The notes beneath the pieces were generated by a model that worked only from the letters and a program-made list of their open reading frames with translations, was not told where the DNA came from and ran no database searches. From assembly GCA_035772405.1 (NCBI GenBank), contig JAYKKM010000011.1, forward strand, positions 1,357,001 through 1,421,000: 64,000 bases of DNA. Reading direction: 5' to 3'. A program made the translations under genes and the position numbers. This stretch comes from Chrysogorgia sp. JL179-B06 (taxonomy: Eukaryota > Cnidaria > Anthozoa > Scleralcyonacea > Chrysogorgiidae). Below are positions 29,958 through 39,289 of the stretch, piece by piece (position 1 is the stretch's first letter; each line of letters starts with the position of its first letter).

Positions 29958-30029
29958 ATGTCTACTTTATAACATACCTTACATACATCACATATTTATC
30001 TACTTTGAGGGCATCAGGTAATCTAATTA

Positions 30030-30300
30030 GAATAAGACAACTATACATATACATATATACACATACATATATAGCAAAGTGAAAAGGTGATAAACTGCCA
30101 AGATTTTTAGTGACGAAATACTGACGTTTCGAGTGGAGCCCTTCATCAAAGTAAGACGAGATGAAATAAAATAAATAGGGCTTATATACACATATATGCC
30201 AAAAGTGTGTCACAAGTAGAAAGTAGCCAATTAAATGCACGGGAGATAAACAAACCAATAATTAATGATGCAAAACGTTAACAAGTACTCAATACTCTCA
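30030..30300 (-). mobile_element. Penelope-like or SINE remnant with hammerhead-like motif
   Basis: On the minus strand 30152-30124 reads TTTGATGAAGGGCTCCACTCGAAACGTC, close to a type-I hammerhead core (CUGAUGA...GAAAC) as found at ends of Penelope-like elements and retrozymes. The invariant C of CUGAUGA is T here, so activity is doubtful. No reverse transcriptase or GIY-YIG frame was found beside it. Confidence 0.4.
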
Positions 30301-30352
30301 ATGGTTAGAGCATCTAACCAGAGATCAAAAGGTTGCAGGTTCGACTCCCTTC
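30296..30352 (+). repeat. tRNA-like sequence, probably SINE-derived
   Basis: AATGGTTAGAGCATCTAACC (A-box-like) is followed 15 nt later by GGTTCGACTCC, a perfect B-box match. The acceptor stem does not close, so it is a tRNA-related retroposon rather than a tRNA gene. Confidence 0.5.
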
Positions 30353-30657
30353 AAAAAACATTTTTCTGAGTGCAAGATAAAGCTCGAGTAGCAAACAAAT
30401 ATATATATAAATATATATTGTTAGTTTCAGTATATACAATAATTCATACCCTTCTAAGACAGCATATTCTGTTAAGTTTTTGAGATATTCATATTTACCA
30501 TTTTTCTTAGTGTCAGATCCTGTCTCTTTAGTCTGACCTGAAGAAGGAATTGGCAAGTACTGGTTTAAACCTTCCTGTATGCAAAATTTCTTCAGAATTG
30601 TCAAAATGGAAAGATGTTAACTGCAGCAAAATGTATGGTAGACTTATACTTGTCTAA

Positions 30658-31272
30658 ATGGTTTTTATTTCCCATGTTGCCTATACATGGTATGTTCATT
30701 TATTTTTAAGGATATTTGAGACATGTTTAAATGGTTTATCACATGTCCTCTTACAATGGAAGAATCGTGCAGCAAAAAGCAAAACATGTCATCTTGGATG
30801 TCTTCACTCCTCAGCAGAAAATAATGTACGAGGTTGCAGAGCAACTTTGTGGCAGAAAGTTCAAGCTGATCGAAGCCAAGACGTGACAACGCTCTCTGGC
30901 GAGGATGGTCCAAAGGAGAAGGCTTTGCCTTACTTTAGATGTGACAATTAGTGCTGTGTGCATCTTTTCTTTTATTATTTTTAATTGTCATGTGGTCGAT
31001 ATTCATAATAATAAATCGGTAGAACATTAGAACTAATACAATTTTACCATGATTTAAACCCAGGCAATCAATGCCAGTTGCTCGAGCCTTTAGAGAGACT
31101 AAAGCTGCACTACCGCGTGGTGAGGATAGTAAGCCAAAGGAGACCAGTGGCCATGTTCAGGTACACAGCTGTTAGTATTGGATCATTAGTGTTGCAGTTG
31201 TAATATTGTATGATGTATAAATGTATTAAACAGTAAACTATATATGCCATCATTTATATTTTGTTGCTGTAG
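30658..31272 (+). other. Stretch before the hAT exons with weak coding blocks
   Basis: A plus frame at about 30787-30885 ('VILDVFTPQQKIMYEVAEQL') and an open frame at about 31072-31160 ending near a GTACAC look coding-like. They could be upstream exons of the hAT gene but no family motif is present in them. Confidence 0.3.
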
Positions 31273-32413
31273 ATCATTTGTTAAGAACAAGGATGCGGTA
31301 ACAGCACTATTGCGTAGAGGGCGTGAGCTTGACCTTCTGCCATTACCAGCTTCTTTGGGAAACCGTGCCAATTTTTGGAACATCCTAGATGGCCTGGTAA
31401 GAGTACTGACTCCATTTGAAGACGCCACACTCCAAGTCAGCAAGGAGGAGTCGAGTTTGGGCGAGTGCATCCCCTATGCTCACACACTGGTAAGCAATTA
31501 GTAATTACTGGACCGTAACCACATTAAACCAAACACAATGTCACATCGCCACAGACCAGTGACCAGACGCCACTAATCCACTATGGTCTATGTCTATTGT
31601 TGAATATTGATTTGCCTTTGTTGAGTTGTTCTTCTATCTTTGTTACCATTTCCAGCTTAGATCAATCGAAAAACTGGAAGTTCCAACGGACGAAGAACTT
31701 CCGGTGACTTGCCTGAACACTTTTATGACGGTCCTAAAGGAGGGCATACAGAACCGTCTGATAAATGACCAGGCCAGAACTTGGAAAATTGCCACATTCT
31801 TGAATGCAAGGTGAGCAAATGCTAAGTTTCAATTTCTGTCTTGAGTGCCTTTTTTTAACCAATTTTTGACCAAGTCTTTATACAGTTTGATGAGTCAGTG
31901 ACTCAGTGTGGTAATCTGTGAAATCAAATAATCAATTCGTGGAAAACGACAAAACGTTTAACATTTATATTTTATATTAATCTTGCAAAAAAATGCAGAA
32001 TTGCTGAGCCCGTTTTAAATTTAAATTTTTTTTCTTTTGACTGTTATAGATTTAAGCTACTATTATTCAACACGGAGGACCACGTTTCCGTTCGTGAGGC
32101 GGTACTTCGGGCGATGTCCGAGATCACTGGAAATGCGGAGATCGATGGGGCTGCCTCTGCTGGGAATCCCCCTCAGTACACCGGGTGCAAAGGATCGCTG
32201 CTCACAACGCTGTCCGACATTGTCCACGAGAGGATCGAAAATTGTGGTGGACATGCAGAGCAACAGCCAGGCCGCCCAGGCGTTCTTTCGAAGCGCCAAG
32301 AAATATCAGCCTACCTGTTGGAGCCGGTGTTGCCAGTCCGTTCTCCTGATGGCAAGGCTAATCTAGAAGAGCTGAGAGGAGTTTGCACAGCACTACATGG
32401 TTTAGATAATTGA
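31273..32413 (+). pseudogene. hAT transposase, spliced, C-terminally truncated
   Basis: Three exons join in phase. 31273-31489 follows TTGTTGCTGTAG and ends at GTAAGC. 31656-31810 follows TTTCCAG and ends at GTGAGC. 32050-32413 follows GTTATAG and ends at a stop. The protein reads 'RANFWNILDGLVRVLTPFEDAT', then 'LINDQARTWKIATFLNAR' into 'FKLLLF', the middle and C-terminal transposase region of hAT elements related to ZBED genes. The usual C-terminal dimerisation segment is absent and replaced by a short unrelated tail. The clean splice sites suggest the exon structure is real even if the product is dead. Confidence 0.7.
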
Positions 32414-33190
32414 AACTCTCATCCATATTTTAAACAATCTATAATGCTGCAGCCAACCAGAAAAATGTCAGATAAAGCTACGTTTACACACTACGATTAA
32501 TTGGTGTCTTGTGGGCTCACTTTCCTTCTTCCTGTTTGCATCTCATTATTTAACATCGCATTCAACCAGAAATCGGCCCGATTAATCACAATGTGTAAAC
32601 GTACCTTAACTTAATACGTAAGAATATACACTTAGTTGGTCAAAATGTAAACAAAATCGCACATCCGCCCAACTGAGCTCACACGCTATCCCACAGTTTT
32701 ATTTTACTCTGCCATGATGATTCCGAAATGTCAAGATTTTAAACAAACTTCACAGGGAACGTCACAGCCATATGACGTTTCTCGTGGGCCAAATCGATTT
32801 GAGTCTTCCCTAACCAACCGTATTGGTTCTTATCTTTATAAAAATATGTTTTCATTCTCAGTTAAAGAATGTCGACAAGGAAGGAGTTAATTTGGTCTTC
32901 ATCTGTTCAAGACCATTTGTCAAATTGTGGCTACAATTAACTGTGTACCCACATTTGAGAAAAGGGAAGAGCGTGTAGCAGAATTATGGCATTGTATCTC
33001 CAGAATTGCAAAGGTATAAATAAACACTTATCATGTGTTGCTACAGGTATAAGATAAAAAATAAATCGCGTTTGTTGACATGCATGAAAACTTCAAACAG
33101 TTACTTGTACTTAAATTATGCCCAAAAGGCCAAATGAAGCAAGGAAATAATTTGTTTATTCTGATATTCTGTTAATTTTGTTGTGTTTTG
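32414..33190. other. Gene-free stretch
   Basis: AT-rich, no coding pattern, RNA gene or repeat recognised. Confidence 0.5.
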
Positions 33191-33195
33191 TAGTA

Positions 33196-33402
33196 TAGAA
33201 CATGGGGGTATAGGCCTGTTAAGTAGTATAGAACATGGGGGTATAGGCGCAGTTTTCCAAAAGTCAGATCCATTTTTCAGAATCTATATGATTTGGAAAA
33301 GTCAGATCCATTTTTTGCAATCAGGACAGTTTTCCAAAAGTCAGATCCATTTTTCGGAATCTGTATGATTTGGAAAAGTGCGTTGGTACCCCCATGTTCT
33401 TC
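33196..33402. repeat. Foldback element with internal direct repeats
   Basis: GAACATGGGGGTA occurs twice at the left (about 33201 and 33232) and inverted (TACCCCCATGTTC) at about 33388-33400. Between them an AAAAGTCAGATCCATTTTT unit occurs three times (about 33258, 33298 and 33337), each near GATTTGGAAAAG or TTTTCCAAAAG. It looks like a small MITE with repeat-filled interior. Confidence 0.6.
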
Positions 33403-33459
33403 ATGTGTGGAGACTGCCATGGTTCAGCCGTGTGGGGTGTGTTGGTTGGAGCCACTATA

Positions 33460-33987
33460 TTAGACGGTGCGAGACTCATCTTCGGGGGTTTTAGCAACGT
33501 GGTGATACACATGCTTACCCACAGTAATTCCACCAGATAAAATGCCGATTAGTGGCAAGTAGGGACTTACTTTCTCGACTATACAATATACGTCACGTTT
33601 TAAGAGCTCGTCTTTCTTTAGTTCGTTGGTTAGCTCTTCATGGTTTTCGATAGCATCAAATCCTCCAAGAGTGTACTAATAAACTTACTAATAAGTAGGT
33701 CAGTCAAACTCATTAGCTTTTTGCATCCTTTTACGTTCATACTCAACGTACAGTTTGTCTATTACTTTGTTTGATGCTTTTTTAATGTAAGCAACCGATT
33801 TGTCCAATTCTCCATCCTCAGCGAGTTTAGTCAGTTTTTCGTCTCGTTTTTGTCTATACCAATTTGCGAGGTGTCGTCAAATTGTGGTGTGTCATTTACT
33901 TCTTCCGCAATAGTAGATTCTGCGTCTTGTATCTCTTCAATGAGTTTGTCAATTGTTTCAAGATTTTTTTTCTTGCGTTTTGGCATG
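33460..33987 (-). pseudogene. Unrecognised degenerate minus-strand gene
   Basis: From an ATG near 33987 the minus strand encodes a basic start ('MPKRKKKNLETIDKLIEEIQ'), then in other frames 'DGELDKSVAYIKKASNK', 'KLYVEYERKRMQKANEF', 'ELTNELKKDELLKRDVYCIV' and 'SPYLPLIGILSGGITVGK', ending at a stop near 33465. The last block is a possible membrane helix. At least three frameshifts are needed. The family is unknown. Confidence 0.35.
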
Positions 33988-34084
33988 TGCTATACTATAC
34001 GATGTGTTTTATTATTCTATTTCATAACTTGGTGTATTGTTATTAAGGTTGATGTCATTAAGATTAAGTTTTTTCTATTAAGAT

Positions 34085-34300
34085 AAAAAATAAGTTGGAG
34101 ATCCCTTGGTGTAGGACAGCGAAGTTTTTTATGCAGAGCAGTTACCTTGTGGAATCAATTGCTGGATAATATTAAGAATAAAGAGCAAGCAAAAAGTTTT
34201 AAGACAGATTTTAAACGTTTTCTTCTTGAATAATTTATTAGATATATAGTTATATATTTTAAATAAAATAGATTACATGTAGTAATGACCCATGCCTGAA
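34085..34300 (+). mobile_element. LINE 3' end remnant
   Basis: A plus frame reads 'QRSFLCRAVTLWNQL' and 'QAKSFKTDFKRFLLE' to a stop at about 34233, the C-terminal tail of a CR1/L2-type ORF2, followed by an AT-rich 3' region. The reverse transcriptase upstream is gone. Confidence 0.6.
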
Positions 34301-34479
34301 AATAATAAGTGAATGTCCACTATATTACAGTTAATACAATTAATTTCGGCCATATACCTTGAATACCTACTACCTTGAATAATCGTGAAAATGAACAGAT
34401 GCCAAAATGGAGACCGGAGGTGGTCTATTTGAGCTCTCGTTCTTTTTTATGTTACTGTTGTTCATATCTACCTTCCAAG

Positions 34480-35110
34480 CTGAGAGATATTATGAAATTA
34501 TGTGGCTTTAAGATCGTTCACCGGAATATTCAGAGCCTAAGAAGTAAAATTGAACAGTTGCATCTTATTTTGCATGAGCTTAAGTCCGGCATTCACTTAT
34601 TAGCTCTCACAGAAACTTGGGCTAAGGGTGATATGCTTGATAGTGAAATCGAGATTCCAAGTTACAAGCTGTTTAGACAGGATAGAGGCCCTAAAGGTGG
34701 TGGAGTAGTAGTCTGTTAAGAGCAAGATTGTGGCCTTGAGAAGAAGCGATTTAGAAGATCCTAAAGTCGAAGGAATTTGGCTTGAAATATCTTTGCCAAA
34801 CACTTGAGGATTCCTGATTGGCACTTTTTACAGGCCTCTGAACTCTTCTAAATATCACGATAATGATTTTATGGCTAGACTGGATAACATTTTTGATAAT
34901 GTTGTATCTGAAGGTAAGGAGGTGCTTATGCTGGGAGATTTCAACTGTGACTTTCTATCCAAGAGAGCAAGCATTCCTGAATGTAAACAATTAAAAGCAC
35001 TTTTTAAAAGCCTTCATATTAAACAAGTGATTAAGGAAGCTACTAGAATTACATTGGATTCTAGTACACTGTTAGATTTGATAGCTGCTAACAATCCACA
35101 GAATCAGTAA
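34480..35110 (+). mobile_element. CR1/L2-like LINE endonuclease fragment
   Basis: Encodes 'NIQSLRSKIEQLHLILHEL', 'LLALTETWAKGDMLDSEI', 'RQDRGPKGGGVVVC' and, after frameshifts near 34720 and 34806, 'IGTFYRPLNSS' and 'VLMLGDFNCDF' with 'DSSTLLDLIAANN'. This is the apurinic-type endonuclease of CR1/L2-class LINEs. It stops at 35110 without a reverse transcriptase, directly before a hammerhead-bearing repeat. Confidence 0.75.
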
Positions 35111-35119
35111 CTCTGGAGT

Positions 35120-35225
35120 GATAAGTGCTAGTCTGAGTTTCGACACTCCAGTCTAGCGTCTTCATCAGGGGGTGATCGTTGTAAAGTCTGGAAAGTACTA
35201 GACTGGAGTGTCGAAACGTTGGGTC
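35120..35225 (-). ncRNA. Hammerhead-ribozyme-like motif (Penelope-type repeat)
   Basis: On the minus strand 35168-35137 reads CTGATGAA, GACGC, a 9-nt loop, GTGTC, GAAAC. GACGC pairs with GTGTC, so the conserved core CUGAUGA, a 5-bp stem II and GAAA are all in place. The plus strand at about 35186-35222 holds a second, decayed copy ending TGTCGAAACG, forming a head-to-head inverted repeat. Stem I/III closure and the cleavage triplet are not clear here. Such motifs flank Penelope-like elements and retrozymes in invertebrates. Confidence 0.5.
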
Positions 35226-35239
35226 ATGGACAGTAACTT

Positions 35240-36080
35240 TTAAGTTATGTTCAAAAAACTTTTTAAAGCCTCAAAGTATGTCCGATTATCACCTGGTTAT
35301 GTCGGGAAATTGTTTGTTGCTATGCAGTTAATTGTGTAATAATGTATTTTACTTTAATACTTTTCTTAATGCAATAATCTATTGAGGTAATTTGTAAAAG
35401 CTCTGTTGATAATATCATTTAAAAGATTTTAACACACTCATTCTTGTCAAAAATTCCAATGTAAGTGTATGTAGGGTTATTACTACATACTGTATGATTG
35501 CATGGGTATTCACACTCAAGGAAAAATAACATTGGATTTATAACTAATCTAAATACCAACCCTAATGCTAACTTCAATACTAACCATAGGCAATTTTAAA
35601 CTTCAAAAAATTAAAATTTAACCCAAGAAGTTCTTGTTTAGAAAATTTGAACTGGTTTGAAAAATCTAATTGCTATACAATATTTATAATGGAACTGATT
35701 TAAAAAAACAGGTTTGGTAAATTAAACTGTTTTAAAAAAATTGTTATTTATATCTGTTATATATATTAATATATATCTCCAGAGATGTCGAGAATAACCG
35801 AAGACGAACAATGACTCGCCATAGTATTAGAGTAATAAAGAGCTCTACCCTATATTAAACCATCACTAAAGACGACCACACGCTCTATAAACAAAACCTT
35901 TACATTTTTTAACCAACATGAAACCTTGAAAGCTGTGCGTGATGTGTTTCTCAACCTTAGCAATCGCTTGGCAACGGTGTCAATTCAATGTATTATTAAT
36001 GTATAGGATAATGACATGCTTTCCAACTAGCTACCTTTAATAACCCTTTAATTTATTGAAGGCTTCCTAACTCGTAACCA
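35240..36080. other. Gene-free AT-rich stretch
   Basis: No gene, RNA or structured repeat recognised on either strand. Confidence 0.5.
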
Positions 36081-36089
36081 TTTGAAGAA

Positions 36090-36350
36090 AAAAAACTTGC
36101 AAGTCATATCCATAAGACATTCGAATGTCTCCATGCGAATGCAAAGTTCCAATACATCGGGGTCAAGACGCAACTTGGCAAATCGTGATGTCAGTGTTAT
36201 ACACTTGTTCTCCACTTATTGTGGCATAGGTCTACATTTCCCACATTTACACCACTCTGGCAATTCTGCAAGTGAAGTAGTATCCTGTGATGGATCCAGG
36301 TTCTGTGTCATAGTGTTCCTAGAAAGAACCTTGCATACCATCAACATTCA
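36090..36350 (-). pseudogene. P2X7R_C-domain fragment (minus copy)
   Basis: The minus frame reads 'DTTSLAELPEWCKCGKCRPM', the WCxCGxC...MP zinc-binding start of the P2X7 receptor intracellular (P2X7R_C) domain, then an in-frame stop after 'MPQ', then 'VENKC' and 'RLDPDVLELCIRMETFEC'. The second half of the domain (the 'AYRQYVLWQHG' part) is not found downstream. In many invertebrates this domain occurs in non-receptor proteins, as here. The copy is truncated and carries a stop. Confidence 0.7.
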
Positions 36351-36401
36351 TGTTTAACGGAACATCGTTTCCATGTTCTGAAGATGGTTCTCCAAACTCA
36401 C

Positions 36402-36471
36402 CCATCCTTTCAATTTCATCATCTTCATCAAGATCATCTTCCATTATTAATAAAGTGTCAATGTAGTCCAT
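36402..36471 (-). CDS. Acidic first coding exon of the minus P2X7R_C gene
   Basis: ATG at 36471 opens 23 codons ('MDYIDTLLIMEDDLDEDDEI...') ending at a GTGAGT donor at 36401-36396. It lies 5' of the P2X7R_C fragment on the same strand and could be its first coding exon or an internal exon of a longer gene including the CXC exon at 37267-37407. Confidence 0.45.
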
Positions 36472-36519
36472 GACGAAGACTACGGATGACTAGTTTTCTC
36501 ACCATATTCCAAAGTCCTA

Positions 36520-37070
36520 AAATAAACAAGACTTAATCAAAATAGGTTTTTGTGTGTATTATATTGTAATAAACCTTTGAGCACTGATTTTGTTCTTGGC
36601 ATGGCACTTAAGGCTATTTAGGCAACATGTAATTGAAAAGGACTTGGTATGTTGACAACAGTAAATGTGTGGTATCATCTATGATAGCAGGTTCAGAGAA
36701 TTTATAGTTAGGTTTTGTGGTAAGCTTTTTGATCATTGCATGCATAATTATAAACTTGGTTTATCCATGGACCCTTGGGCACAAATATTAAAAAAAATGC
36801 AACGTAACATTGATATTGTCTGATCTTCAAAATTCAGTAAACAGGCAAGGTGAATTTATGTTAAACAATCTTGCCTTACATATCATTTCAAGGTACAACA
36901 TAAACTAAGCTACATTCACATCTTTGTGTTCCTTTTCTCTTTGCATTTCCTCAGACTGTTGTGGCTCGTGACTTAGCCGAAAAACCTTGCTTGGACGGCT
37001 TTTTCTTGCCATGTGCTACTCGCCGACTTCGGCAGGTACTTCATGTATACCTGTCCCCAACACAACTATA
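36520..37070. other. Gene-free stretch
   Basis: AT-rich sequence between minus-strand exons; nothing recognised. Confidence 0.45.
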
Positions 37071-37121
37071 ATCCTAACCAAAATTTTGTGTTGGGACACA
37101 GAAATCGGCATACATGAAGTA
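37037..37121. repeat. Small palindromic repeat, copy 2
   Basis: TACTTCATGTATAC at the left and GGCATACATGAAGTA at the right are inverted copies, with nested TGTCCCCAACACAA and TTGTGTTGGGACA arms. It shares sequence with 6031-6138. Here it supplies the last codons and the stop of the CXC-type minus exon. Confidence 0.75.
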
Positions 37122-37407
37122 GTCCCCCCGACTGCACTCAACACCCGACTGGCTTTCAACGATTGGGCTGTCAGCGTTTTCTGTTGCTCCCTGAAACAAA
37201 GTCAGATAAAATATTGAACTTTTCAAGGCAAGTTCCAATAAAGGATCTTTCTCTTGACAGATTTACCTTATTTTTACACGGTTTACTACGTGTACCACAA
37301 CGACAACTTTCATTACACTTCATATTTTTACCCCTGCAAGGGCATCCTTGGGTGCCATTTTCCTTTCTTCTCATGATACAAGAACTCTTGCACTTACAAT
37401 GGGGAAT
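37074..37407 (-). CDS. CXC-like Cys-rich exons (minus strand)
   Basis: Exon 37407-37267 follows CTCTTATTAACTAAG and ends at GTAAAT; it encodes 'IPHCKCKSSC', 'GCPCRGKNMKC' and 'ESCRCGTRSKPCKNK', a tesmin/CXC-like cysteine cluster. Exon 37190-37074 follows TTTGTTTCAG and continues in phase to a stop inside the palindromic repeat. The spacing of Cys residues suggests metal and nucleic-acid binding. Upstream exons were not found. Its neighbour at 36.1-36.5 kb on the same strand encodes P2X7R_C, matching the order seen on the plus strand at 38.1-45.6 kb. Confidence 0.6.
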
Positions 37408-37449
37408 CTTAGTTAATAAGAGAAGTCAAAGAGACCCTCAAATCATGTG

Positions 37450-38090
37450 ACACATAAATATTTGTAAAAATATGCAAATAAAATGCAAATATATTTTATT
37501 TCACGTACCATATGCTCAACATCACTATGATCGATCACTCTTGAAACAATGCCGGATTATAGCGGCCGAGCGATTTCCGACAATTTCCGAAGCTTTTTTT
37601 GTTATGCGCAGAAAAGATGCTTAAATGGTGACACTGCTCCTTTAAAACACCGTAAATATTTCAGATCTTTGTTGTTCCTGATTCAAATATTGCTAAAAAG
37701 GCTCCTGCTGTAATACTGATAAAGCTGTAGTTTATCCAGTTGAGCCAGTGGTTGAAAGACACCTATAGACGACAAAGTGTTAAACCAAGTGCCGTGATGG
37801 ATTCTTATTATATTCGTAGATTTCGTGGAGACTTCATTAGTGCAGCTTGTTCTGGACCATATATCAGAGGTGGAAATTTTTTTTTTCTTTCTGGGATCCT
37901 GGGTTTAGGACTAAAAACATTTCTGCAAAAATTTCAAGAGGCCTATTGTGCGTTGTGTTAAAGGTGCTGTCAAGTCCGTTCTGCGCATGTGTATGTTATT
38001 GTTTACAATACGTTATATTTAATGCTAAATGACGTATTGCTCATTGTCTTTTCTTCTCGCTTCGCTGTGCCATTATAAAATATATAGATG
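37450..38090. other. Region between the two divergent CXC/P2X7R_C loci
   Basis: A plus frame at about 37738-37880 ('LSQWLKDTYRRQSVKPSAV', 'YYIRRFRGDF') is protein-like but unrecognised. The rest holds no feature. If the two flanking loci are transcribed, their promoters would lie here. Confidence 0.3.
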
Positions 38091-38096
38091 AGAGTT

Positions 38097-39267
38097 TCAT
38101 GTTAGACGACATTGAACAAAGCGATATTGAACAGGTTGCGCAAGTCCCGAACACAGACAATGTAACAGTGCGTACTTGTCGAGGGATTTTCTTGAGAGTG
38201 GAAGAAATGCATGCCCTTGTGAGAGTATTAACCAATACTGTTCGTCTGCTTGTCACCATACTGAAGACCGAATTATTTGTATGAACGCGAGAACGATTTT
38301 GGAAAGCGATGAGGCGATCGCACAAGTGACACAGGTTTCCTTGAAGAACCAATGGTAAGTTCTGTTTGACGTTGATTGTTGCAGAATTATCTTGCTGTGC
38401 TGCGTAATAATTATTCTAATCAGTGGAAACGTTCGTAGGAAATATCTGACGAAACTACCATAAGGACAGAGAGAGCCAAGAACATCCAGGGGAGGTCCTG
38501 CCAGAGGACGTCATAGAAGACGCCGTGGAACAGAAGGACGAGTAGAGAAGGTGACGGAGAAGAGGCACAGGATTGGTTCCAGAAGATAATGCAGAGCAAA
38601 GATTGGTTGATCACGAGCATCAATTGCAGGTAATAACTAAATAAGTGGAATACTGGAATTGTTTTCTAATTATTCAATATCCTTTTTATATCGGAATGTT
38701 CAGGCGAAATCACAAATGAGGCAGAACATGGACATGTCGTGATGAAAGAGCATAATATTTTTATAAATTGTAATTGAGTGATTCACTGCATCTGTAACTC
38801 AATTTTTAGAAATGTTTATTCACAAACACACATTTCCTTTACTTTCTTCCTAGGTGAAGTTTTGGTTAATTTATATATTTCATGTTAGTTATTTGTCTTT
38901 CTATCTAACATAATATATACACATATAGTAGCTTTAATGTACATGTATATTTCATTTCCAGAATTTGGTGGATAACCTTGATATAGAAGTCCATCGAAGG
39001 CTAGCTGCAGAGTTGCTAAGAAGACAACCAGCAGTCTTTGCAGACTTGGTAAATGGGGAGATGGCAGTACATGGTCATGCAACAACCACCTGGTGCACAA
39101 GAACCAGGTTATGCCAACACAAGAAGAGAACAAATGTTGTTGTAATACAAAAATGCGATGCATCTCAACAACACCTCTTTTCCAGAAACTGGTATTGGAT
39201 GGCAATGTTCTTGATTTAGCCATGAGGTATCAGGAAGATGTTATTGTTGTAAATCATCCTTGAAACA
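38097..39267 (+). pseudogene. CXC/RG-rich/P2X7R_C gene, 5' part
   Basis: Exon ending at 38354 (donor GTAAGT) encodes 'LESGRNACPCESINQYCSSA' with a CXC-type Cys cluster, after one frameshift near 38175. Exon 38424-38629 continues in phase, has a stop at about 38459, then an Arg/Gly-rich 'RTSRGGPARGRHRRRRG' tract; its end 'RLVDHEHQLQ' is in another frame. The exon from 38962 (after TTTCCAG) reads 'IEVHRRLAAELLRRQPAVF', then frame-shifts into the P2X7R_C start: 'MPTQEENKCCCNTKMRC', 'TTPLFQKLVLDGNVLDLAMR'. It is cut at 39267 by the Harbinger element; the rest lies at 45442-45606. Confidence 0.7.
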
Positions 39268-39289
39268 ATAGGGACCTTAAATTACCGAT

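Noticed and set aside
30296..30352. tRNA gene
   Set aside because: A- and B-box are present but the acceptor stem does not pair and the 3' side is missing; treated as SINE-like.
36082..36357. Plus-strand 91-codon ORF
   Set aside because: Antisense to the P2X7R_C fragment with its WCxCGxC motif.
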